Positions 1-6,978 of a stretch of DNA of 40,341 nucleotides are shown one piece after another; within the stretch, counting starts at the first letter, position 1, and each line of letters starts with the position of its first letter. The stretch lies in the NCBI GenBank assembly GCA_937899065.1, contig CALBPG010000018.1, positions 1 to 40,341 on the forward strand. The letters are read 5' to 3'. The notes beneath the pieces are model-generated. The model did no database searches, was not told the DNA's origin, and was given only the letters and a program-made list of their open reading frames with translations. The translations under genes were made by a program, and so were the position numbers. This stretch comes from an uncultured Allomuricauda sp. (lineage in GTDB: Bacteria > Bacteroidota > Bacteroidia > Flavobacteriales > Flavobacteriaceae).

Positions 1-699
1 AAACAAGAAACTTTGGAATCCTTTCAAATTTTGAATGGCCTAATCCTCGATGATCACCCAGTAACTTGTATTGGTTATAAGATGATGCTTGAAGCAGCTT
101 GTCTGCGAAAAGAGATTCCAGAGCTTCGTTTGGCCATGGTCCATACTTTAAAACAAGCCTATAAAATCATTAATGAAAAAGCCTCTCGAGGACTGAATTA
201 CGATTTTGTTTTCTTGGATATCCGTTTACCTGCCTATCCGCAGGAGAATATTTTTAGCGGAGAAGACATTGGAAAACTGCTTAGGCGTGTAAGTAAGCAA
301 ACGAAGATTTTGGTATTCACCAGCCTTCAAAACCCTTATCGTTTGCGGAGTATTTTGAAATCCCTAAATCCTGAAGCACTAGTTTTAAAGACGGAAGTGT
401 GTGACAAAAAGTTGATCACTGCCTTGACCAAAGCGTTGAACGGAGTGCCGTATTATTCGCCAAGTATTTTGAAAATCATCAAAAATCAGCTCATTACAGA
501 TAATGAAATCACTCCACCTGAACGGAAGTTTTTGTATTTGCTTTCCACAGGAGTGCAATCCAAAGAAATTCCCAAGCATTTACCATGGTCTGTTTCTAAG
601 GTTGAAAAACAAAAAAGGATTTTAAAAGAAAAACTGGGTGTAGAAGAAAAGAGCTTTTGGAGCTTAATACACAAAGCAAAAGAACTAGGAATCATATGA
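1..699 (+). CDS. LuxR-type response regulator, 5' end outside window
   Basis: This is a NarL/FixJ-like two-component regulator that should bind DNA when its receiver is phosphorylated. The reading frame is open to base 1, so the true start probably lies upstream; the first possible start inside is a TTG at 13. Counting from that TTG, the receiver shows the acidic pair D13-D14, the phosphoacceptor D69 in FVFLDIRLP and the conserved K126. A C-terminal helix-turn-helix begins near residue 165 (ITPPERKFLYLLSTG). Its stop overlaps the lanC start by 4 bases (ATGA), so it is translationally coupled to the lanthipeptide genes and is likely their pathway regulator (inference). The partner kinase is not in the window. 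Confidence 0.85.
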   Translation, partial: KQETLESFQILNGLILDDHPVTCIGYKMMLEAACLRKEIPELRLAMVHTLKQAYKIINEKASRGLNYDFVFLDIRLPAYPQENIFSGEDIGKLLRRVSKQTKILVFTSLQNPYRLRSILKSLNPEALVLKTEVCDKKLITALTKALNGVPYYSPSILKIIKNQLITDNEITPPERKFLYLLSTGVQSKEIPKHLPWSVSKVEKQKRILKEKLGVEEKSFWSLIHKAKELGII

Positions 700-1958
700 A
701 GCTTGCATCGGAAAACAAAATATATGATGGTAGCCTGCCATCTAACTTATTTAAAGAAAAATTGGAGCCACAACTCTTGGAGCTGGCCGAGATAACTCGA
801 AATAGATATCAAGAAACAGATGCTATCGGCATATTGGGAGGTCAATCGGGAGTAGCGCTCTTCCAATTTTATTGTGCTCAATATTTTGATGATGATGCTT
901 ATTCCGACACAGGTGTGGAAATAATTAGTCATATTATGGACCGAATTAACGATGGCTATGCATTTCCTACTTACTGTAATGGTTTGGCAGGTTTTGGATG
1001 GACATTGCAGCATTTAGTAGACGAAGAATTCGTGGACTTGGATTTAGATGAGTTGCTTTCCCATTTCGATGATTATTTATCGAATCAGATGAATTACGAG
1101 CTTAATGAGAAGAATTATGATATGCTGCATGGGGCTATGGGTTATGGCATGTACTTCTTAAAACGATTTAAGAGCAAGGTTACCCATTCAGATAAAAAGG
1201 ATTTCTACAAAAAGGCTTTATTGCGTTTGGTAGATTATTTGGAACGTAATGCTATCAAAGATGGCGATGGTCTAAAATGGGAATCTACCTTGGATATTGA
1301 AAAGGGTAATAAAGGTTTTAACTTAAGTCTTTCACATGGTATGAGTAGCATTGTCTATTTATTGACCAAAATGTCAGACAATGATATTGAGAAAGACCGA
1401 ATAGCTCCTTTGGTCAAAGGTGCGATTACGTATTTCAAAAGCCATTATAAACAAAGTAGTGAAGGCTTTTCTTTATTTCCTAGTTGGATTGACCCGAATC
1501 AGTCAGTTACCTATAACAGTAGGCTAGCTTGGTGTTATGGAGACATTGGTATTGCCAAAGCATTCCAATGGAGTGGCGAAACGCTGAAAGAAGAAGCATT
1601 TATGAATCAGGCAAATGTTGTCTTGAATGCTGCCAGAAAAAGAATGAATCAAGAAAATACACTTGTTGTCGACGCTGGTTTCTGCCATGGTTCTTTTGGA
1701 AATGCCCATATGTTCCATCAGTTTGGATTAAAAAGTAAACAAGAGGATTACGAAACGGCAGCGCTATTTTGGTTAAAAGACGGTCTTGCTAGATACACAG
1801 GTAACAAAGAAGAGCCCTACAAACGCTGGAACGCTATTGCCAAAGCGTGGGAATTGGAATGTAATCTTCTAGAAGGACTTTCGGGGATTGGACTCGCTAT
1901 AATAAGCTTGTTGTCCGACGAAGAGAGTACCTGGGATGAGTGTTTAATGCTTCGTTAA
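696..1958 (+). CDS. lanC: LanC-like lanthionine cyclase
   Basis: LanC proteins are zinc enzymes that add cysteine thiols to dehydrated Ser/Thr to close (methyl)lanthionine rings. From the ATG at 696 the protein has 420 aa, a normal LanC length. The zinc ligands fit C280 (AWCYGD), C330 and H331 (GFCHGSFG), with the active-site His at H214 (SLSHGMSS). The Gly-rich motifs of the alpha/alpha toroid recur: GILGGQSG near 45, YCNGLAGFGW near 93, LHGAMGYG near 144 and LLEGLSGIGLAI near 391. A longer frame starts at 657, but the ATG at 696 gives the tight ATGA overlap with the regulator and is preferred. LanB follows after 6 bases. Confidence 0.93.
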   Translation: MKLASENKIYDGSLPSNLFKEKLEPQLLELAEITRNRYQETDAIGILGGQSGVALFQFYCAQYFDDDAYSDTGVEIISHIMDRINDGYAFPTYCNGLAGFGWTLQHLVDEEFVDLDLDELLSHFDDYLSNQMNYELNEKNYDMLHGAMGYGMYFLKRFKSKVTHSDKKDFYKKALLRLVDYLERNAIKDGDGLKWESTLDIEKGNKGFNLSLSHGMSSIVYLLTKMSDNDIEKDRIAPLVKGAITYFKSHYKQSSEGFSLFPSWIDPNQSVTYNSRLAWCYGDIGIAKAFQWSGETLKEEAFMNQANVVLNAARKRMNQENTLVVDAGFCHGSFGNAHMFHQFGLKSKQEDYETAALFWLKDGLARYTGNKEEPYKRWNAIAKAWELECNLLEGLSGIGLAIISLLSDEESTWDECLMLR

Positions 1959-1964
1959 CTTTGT

Positions 1965-4232
1965 ATGAGTAACTCTTCATTTCCATATGCCGCCTTTGAT
2001 GAATTCGTCTTGCGCGCACCTATACTACCGCTACAATTTTTTGTTGAGCTGACCTCTAGGGATGAGGTTTCTGACAAAGACCTTAAGAACGCTTTCCAAG
2101 ACCCTGTTATCCGAGAGGCTGTTTTTTTGGCTTCTCCGACACTGTTTTTTGAATTACAAAAATGGATTAATGGCGATTTAGATTCTAAGAAAGCGCAAAG
2201 AGTGACCATTTCTCTGCTGAAGTATTTATCACGAATGAGTTCGCGATGCACCCCTTTTGGTCTTTTCGCAGGTTGTGCCACAGGAAACTTTTCAGAAACC
2301 ACCAACCTCCCAATTGGAGCTCCAACACAACATAGAAGATTTACGCGCCCAGATATGAACTATCTGGTGGCGCTGTCACAAGATTTTGCCAAAAAGGAAC
2401 ACATCAAATCGCAGCTTACATATTTCCCAAACTCTAGTCTTTATTCAATAGGAGACCAGTTACGGTATATTGAATATTTCTATGTAGAAAGTAGGCGTCA
2501 GCACCATATTGTAGAAATTGACCACTCACCGTATCTCGAAAAAGTGCTGCAATTGGCTTCTGAAGGGGCATCGTTGAAAGCTTTGGCTGAACAACTTATG
2601 GATGAAACCATTTCCGCGGAAGAAGCTTATGGTTTTTTGGATGAATTACTAGAAAGTCAGGTGCTCACCAGTAATTTGGAACCTTCTGTCAGCGGCCCAC
2701 CCTTTGTGGAACAGATGTTGACCGTTTTAAGTTCATTACAAGCTTGCGAAGCAGAGATATCTTTTCTTGAGGAGATTGCCAAACGATTTAAAGTTCTTGA
2801 TGAAGGTTTAGGAAATCCCACGCAAGCATATCTTGACCTCAGTGAGTTTATTAAAAAGGAACCTACGGGTTTTGAGTTGAAGTTTTTGTTTCAAACCGAC
2901 TTGGAGCTTAGTGGTCAAGCACTGACACTGAACAGGGAACTATTAGGTCAGATACAAAAAGCCTTACAATTATTCAACCGCATAACTCCTCCACCGGAGA
3001 ACAACAATCTGAAGCGTTTTAAGGAGGCCTTCCAAGCCCGTTACGAAGAGCGAGAAATGCCCTTGTCACTTGTGTTGGATGTCGAAACGGGCATCGGTTA
3101 CATTCAAGATATGGGAAGTGGTGACGTAAATCCTCTTGTGGATGACCTCATCATTCCGCCAGAGGAGAACACATTTAATCCGAGAGAGATGAAATTGAAC
3201 AAATTCCACCAGCTTTTGTTTGATAAAGTAACTGCAGCGAATGCCAAAGGGCTTCAGATAATCCATCTTCAAAAATCGGACGTAAAAGATTTTGAAACCA
3301 ATTGGGAGGACGTGCCCGATACCCTGTCCACGATGACTGAATTGATTCAAATTAACGGACAAACCAAGATTAGTCTATCAGGATGTGGCGGCTCTTCCGC
3401 AGCAAACCTGCTGGGCCGCTTCTGTCATGAGGAAAGTGGAATCACATCTTTTGCAAAGTCAATCGTTACCAAGGAAAGTAGTATGGAACCCGATGCGATT
3501 TTAGCTGAAATCGTGCATCTGCCCGATGCACGTGCGGGAAACATTTTAATTCGTCCTAGTTTCCGGGAGTTTGAAATTCCCTATTTGGCCAACTCTGTAC
3601 TGCAGACCGAAAAGAAATTGACCTTGGATGATTTATATATCTCCATCCGAAACAATCGGGTTTTTCTGCGCTCCAAAAAATACAACAAAGAGGTATTGCC
3701 CCGATTGAGCAATGCCCACAACTATTCGGCAAATGCACTTCCGATTTATCATTTTCTGGCTGATTTGCAAACCCAAGACCTCCGGGGGGGAATATATTTC
3801 AATTTTGGTCCACTGGATGGCTTTTTTGATTTTCTACCTAGGGTTGAATACAGTGACCTAATTCTGCATGAAGCCAAATGGCGAATCCGAAAAAAAGAAT
3901 TCGAAAATTGGGTAGCGATTCGAAAAGACAAAGAAGCACTTCAGAAGAAAATCAAAGCACTTAAGGAAGAAAGAAGGTTACCACAATACGTGCTTTTAGT
4001 TGATGGCGATAATGAGTTGTTGATTAATCTCAACAACTATAGTTCGGTATTGATGCTTTTGGAAACCGTAAAAAATAGAGATGAATTTGTCTTGAAAGAG
4101 TTTTTGCACCAGAGCGAAGGACTAGTACATTCAGAAAAAGGATACCATACCAACCAAGTCATTATGTCTTTTTATAATGCTTTAAAAAGCAAGCAAGCGA
4201 TGACCTTAAAAGCAGAATATGACACAGCGTAG
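1965..4232 (+). CDS. lanB: Lantibiotic dehydratase, N-terminal (glutamylation) part, LanB
   Basis: At 755 aa this matches the LanB N-terminal domain alone. Full-length class I LanB enzymes are around 1000 aa; here the elimination part is a separate gene. The domain transfers glutamate from Glu-tRNA to Ser/Thr of the precursor. The conserved block R-x-S-x-R-x-T-P-F-G-x-F-A-G is present at residues 90-103, and its arginines R90 and R94 correspond to residues needed for glutamylation in NisB (family knowledge). It overlaps the next gene by 14 bases, so the two halves are probably made in equal amounts and act as one complex. Confidence 0.93.
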   Translation: MSNSSFPYAAFDEFVLRAPILPLQFFVELTSRDEVSDKDLKNAFQDPVIREAVFLASPTLFFELQKWINGDLDSKKAQRVTISLLKYLSRMSSRCTPFGLFAGCATGNFSETTNLPIGAPTQHRRFTRPDMNYLVALSQDFAKKEHIKSQLTYFPNSSLYSIGDQLRYIEYFYVESRRQHHIVEIDHSPYLEKVLQLASEGASLKALAEQLMDETISAEEAYGFLDELLESQVLTSNLEPSVSGPPFVEQMLTVLSSLQACEAEISFLEEIAKRFKVLDEGLGNPTQAYLDLSEFIKKEPTGFELKFLFQTDLELSGQALTLNRELLGQIQKALQLFNRITPPPENNNLKRFKEAFQARYEEREMPLSLVLDVETGIGYIQDMGSGDVNPLVDDLIIPPEENTFNPREMKLNKFHQLLFDKVTAANAKGLQIIHLQKSDVKDFETNWEDVPDTLSTMTELIQINGQTKISLSGCGGSSAANLLGRFCHEESGITSFAKSIVTKESSMEPDAILAEIVHLPDARAGNILIRPSFREFEIPYLANSVLQTEKKLTLDDLYISIRNNRVFLRSKKYNKEVLPRLSNAHNYSANALPIYHFLADLQTQDLRGGIYFNFGPLDGFFDFLPRVEYSDLILHEAKWRIRKKEFENWVAIRKDKEALQKKIKALKEERRLPQYVLLVDGDNELLINLNNYSSVLMLLETVKNRDEFVLKEFLHQSEGLVHSEKGYHTNQVIMSFYNALKSKQAMTLKAEYDTA

Positions 4233-5097
4233 TTTTATCGTTGGGAGCGAATGGCTGTACTATAAAATTTATTCCGGCCCAAAGGCGTCCGACCTCATTC
4301 TTACTGAAATTGTTTTGCCCTGTCTCCAAAGTCTTAAAGAAAGGAACTGTATTGAAAAATGGTTTTTTATCCGTTATGCAGACCCCAAACATCACATAAG
4401 ACTTCGTTTTCTAGTTTCGGATAAAAAACACATTTCGATAATCATGGATGAACTCTTCGGGCATCTTGAAAGATTAATGTCAAAAGACATTGTCTGGAAG
4501 GTTCAATTGGATACCTATCACAGGGAGTTGGAGCGTTATGGCGACAACACTATGGAGCTGTCTGAATCTCTTTTTTGTGCGGATAGCTGGTCTACTGTTC
4601 GGTTTTTGGATTTAATCGAAGGCGATGAGGGAGAGGAATTACGATGGTTGTTTGGTTTAAGGGCGATTGAAGTTCTTCTTAGTTGCTTTCAGTACGGCTT
4701 AGATGAAAAACTGGGGCTCATGGAACAATTGAAAATTGGTTTTGGCCGAGAATTCAACATGTCGAGACCTTTAAAAAAACAGCTGGACGATAAATACCGC
4801 AAAGAACGAGAGGGTATTGAACAGTTTATGCGATTTACTGCCGAGGAGGAACCTGATTACATCCCAATTCTGGATATTCTAGGCGAAACCCACAATAAGA
4901 TTGCTCCCATTGCCAAAAAGATTCTTGAAGTAGAACAGAAAGATGCTTTGCAAATGTCCAGGAACAATCTCATGGGCAGCTACATTCATATGCTCATGAA
5001 CCGTTTATTCAAATCGAAGAATCGATTGAATGAAATGGTATGTTATGATTTCTTGTATCGCCACTACAGAACAAAGAAGGCAAGAAGGAAATCCTGA
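4219..5097 (+). CDS. Lanthipeptide dehydratase, C-terminal (elimination) domain protein
   Basis: This 292-aa protein is the stand-alone SpaB_C / thiopeptide-type domain that removes the glutamate to leave dehydroalanine or dehydrobutyrine. Family landmarks are visible: WFFIRYADPKHHIRLRF at 48-64 (with R52, R61 and R63), YHRELERYG at 100-108 and HMLMNRLF at 257-264, whose H257 matches the catalytic His of NisB. It overlaps lanB by 14 bases. It is the last modification gene before a hairpin at 5148 and the two precursor genes. Confidence 0.92.
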   Translation: MTQRSFIVGSEWLYYKIYSGPKASDLILTEIVLPCLQSLKERNCIEKWFFIRYADPKHHIRLRFLVSDKKHISIIMDELFGHLERLMSKDIVWKVQLDTYHRELERYGDNTMELSESLFCADSWSTVRFLDLIEGDEGEELRWLFGLRAIEVLLSCFQYGLDEKLGLMEQLKIGFGREFNMSRPLKKQLDDKYRKEREGIEQFMRFTAEEEPDYIPILDILGETHNKIAPIAKKILEVEQKDALQMSRNNLMGSYIHMLMNRLFKSKNRLNEMVCYDFLYRHYRTKKARRKS

Positions 5098-5147
5098 TAA
5101 GTATCTTTTTTTATCTGAAAATCAATTTGTTAACAGTTTGTTTGGAT

Positions 5148-5176
5148 GAAAAAATGCACAAAACATGCATTTTTTC
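5148..5176 (+). terminator. AT-rich hairpin between modification genes and precursors
   Basis: GAAAAAATGCA (5148-5158) and TGCATTTTTTC (5166-5176) are perfect inverted repeats around a 7-base loop. The right arm is T-rich, as in an intrinsic terminator. It lies 50 bases after the last lan modification gene and about 100 bases before the first precursor. It could end or attenuate the modification transcript, or be a processing or stability element. No convincing TAnnTTTG promoter was found in 5177-5272, so precursor transcription may partly read through. Confidence 0.5.
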
Positions 5177-5272
5177 GTAATGCAATTGCGTATGAGAAGG
5201 GTAATTTTAAGTGTTTAACTTTTATATAAAAATTTTAAACAACGCATTTTTTTAATCCTTAATTATACTATT

Positions 5273-5443
5273 ATGAAAAAAAGTAAAAAAATTGGACTTT
5301 CCTTGAACAAAAAGACGATTTCCCAATTGCATGTGAACCAAATCAATGGAGGTTCTTCTGGCACACATGACCCGGGCAGCGGCGCTTGCGGTAGCGGAGG
5401 TGGATCTACGAACAACACCGGTTCATGGTGTGCCTGTAAATAA
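5273..5443 (+). CDS. Class I lanthipeptide precursor 1 (56 aa)
   Basis: The gene is too short for most gene callers but is clearly real. It starts MKKSKKIGLSLNKKTI, the leader type found in Bacteroidota class I lanthipeptides, and has a double glycine at 26-27 that fits cleavage by the C39 exporter at 6979-9180. The 29-residue core is rich in Gly, Ser and Thr, with cysteines C39, C53 and C55. T49/C53 and S51/C55 form two interleaved S/T-x3-C pairs at the C terminus (TGSWCACK), and S36 could pair with C39. The leader is nearly identical to that of the next gene, which starts 6 bases after this stop. Confidence 0.9.
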   Translation: MKKSKKIGLSLNKKTISQLHVNQINGGSSGTHDPGSGACGSGGGSTNNTGSWCACK

Positions 5444-5449
5444 AGAGCT

Positions 5450-5599
5450 ATGAAAAAGAGTAAAAAGATTGGATTGTCACTAAACAGAAAAATAGTGACA
5501 AACTTTACAAAACAAAAGATTGTTGGAGGATCTAGAATGAATTGTCCCGAAAATAGCTACCCCTTTTGTGTAACTGGATCACACTGCATGTGTAAGTGA
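5450..5599 (+). CDS. Class I lanthipeptide precursor 2 (49 aa)
   Basis: The leader MKKSKKIGLSLNRKI parallels precursor 1, and the double glycine is again at 26-27. The 22-residue core has exactly four Ser/Thr (S28, S36, T42, S44) and four Cys (C32, C40, C46, C48). Each Ser/Thr precedes a Cys by four positions, which suggests four rings, the last two interlocked. The C-terminal block TGSHCMCK matches TGSWCACK of precursor 1. A terminator follows 24 bases after the stop. The product is inferred to be a secreted lanthipeptide; its activity cannot be read from the sequence. Confidence 0.9.
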   Translation: MKKSKKIGLSLNRKIVTNFTKQKIVGGSRMNCPENSYPFCVTGSHCMCK

Positions 5600-5623
5600 A
5601 AAGAACCATTGTTTAAATAAAGA

Positions 5624-5649
5624 AAAAAGCCGCCTTTTGGCGGCTTTTT
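5624..5649 (+). terminator. Shared bidirectional terminator of precursors and exporter operon
   Basis: AAAAAGCCGCC, loop TTTT and GGCGGCTTTTT form a GC-rich stem with a T run on either strand. It lies between the precursor 2 stop (5599) and the leftward hlyD-like stop (5659), so it can end both convergent transcripts. Confidence 0.92.
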
Positions 5650-5658
5650 GTTTCTGAT

Positions 5659-6978
5659 TTATTCTCTACTAAAAACCTTCCGCAACTGATAAAAAATTCG
5701 CTCCATAACCGACAGTTCTTCAAGTATGATTTCTGCGGTCCCTTGCATTTCCTGCTTAAAATCAATGGTTTTTCCGAAAGAGGTTTCCAAACCATCAATG
5801 GCAATAAACAAGGTGTAATTGGTATCCGTTCCCTTTTTAGGAACTTCGGAAATATTTTGAATCGTTCCTTCCAAACTACCCCATTCTTCAAAGGGATAGT
5901 TGTCCAATTTTACCACAACTTTTTGTCCAACTTTAACTTTACCAGAATTCCGCACGGGAAGCGTCACAAGCCCTATGATTTTGTCTGTATCCTCAGGGAT
6001 TATGGTGAACAAGGTTTCGCCCTGTTCCACATTTTGGTAGAGATTCCAGATATCAAAAACCGTAACGCGGCCTGCAATCGGACTGATAATTAAAAACTGT
6101 TGCTCCCAGCGGTCGATGGAACTTCTTAGATTTTGCACGGAATTCTCTACCTCCTGCACAAAGTTGATTTCGGTTTGGGTTCGCGAAATATTGGTTTGCG
6201 TAAGCTGATTGTTGTAGTTAGCGATGGCTATTTGTGTAGTTGAAATGTTGGCGATGAAACCTTCGTACTGTTGTTGGTCTTGCAAAAATGCCCTGGTAGC
6301 ATTTTCGTATTCGGATTTTGAAATCACTCCTTTTTCATAGAGTGTTTTGTTTCGCTCTTGATTTATTTTCGAGAGGTCCAAATCCTTTTTATAGGTTTCG
6401 AGCTGTTGTTGTTGATTCCTGAGGAATGTTTTTTGCTCAGCAAGTTGCCTTCTGATTACGGTGGAAGCCTGCTCGTCGGGGGCAAGGGTTTTGTTTAAAA
6501 TATACCCTTGATAATTCAGCAAAAAACTTCCATAATCCAACTGCATTTCACCAAGATTTAGCGAAGAGGCATATGCAGTTTCCAATGCCTCAATCGAACC
6601 TATCTCCTCAATATTGAAATCCTGAAGTCTTTCTTTGAGGTAAAGCACGTCTTCGAAGTTTACCGTACTTTCCAAAACAGCAATAACGTCTCCGGGTTTG
6701 AGTGCTTCTCCGGGGTCAACAAAAATCTTCGTCAAACGCCCGGGCGATTTCGAGGTTAGGGTCACGGGTGGGTTTTCACTCGTAACCATAATACTTGCCG
6801 GAATGACATCGTTGTAACTAATTAAAGAAGCGCCTATCAAAATGATGGAAACGATAACGAAGACCACCGTAATACCCCAACGAATCATCCAATTCGGGAC
6901 TTTCCCTAGAATCTCTTTCACCTGGTCCGACCTTTCGTCCAGTAGCTCTATTTCATATGATTCCTGTGCGTTTTCCAT
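5659..6978 (-). CDS. HlyD-family membrane fusion protein of peptide exporter
   Basis: This 439-aa periplasmic adaptor links an inner-membrane ABC exporter to an outer-membrane channel. A cytoplasmic N terminus of about 30 residues is followed by one membrane helix (about 32-54). Then come a lipoyl-type half-motif (SPGRLTKIFVDPGEALKPGD, about 74-93), a long coiled coil (about 150-280) and a beta-barrel region (ISPIAGRV onward). It starts directly after the exporter stop with no spacer and is co-transcribed with it. The TolC-like partner is not beside it. Confidence 0.92.
   Translation of the reverse strand: MENAQESYEIELLDERSDQVKEILGKVPNWMIRWGITVVFVIVSIILIGASLISYNDVIPASIMVTSENPPVTLTSKSPGRLTKIFVDPGEALKPGDVIAVLESTVNFEDVLYLKERLQDFNIEEIGSIEALETAYASSLNLGEMQLDYGSFLLNYQGYILNKTLAPDEQASTVIRRQLAEQKTFLRNQQQQLETYKKDLDLSKINQERNKTLYEKGVISKSEYENATRAFLQDQQQYEGFIANISTTQIAIANYNNQLTQTNISRTQTEINFVQEVENSVQNLRSSIDRWEQQFLIISPIAGRVTVFDIWNLYQNVEQGETLFTIIPEDTDKIIGLVTLPVRNSGKVKVGQKVVVKLDNYPFEEWGSLEGTIQNISEVPKKGTDTNYTLFIAIDGLETSFGKTIDFKQEMQGTAEIILEELSVMERIFYQLRKVFSRE

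Noticed and set aside
5177..5272. Promoter for the precursor genes
   Set aside because: TAATTTTA and TAACTTTT only partly match TAnnTTTG, and no TTG lies at the right distance, so none is called.
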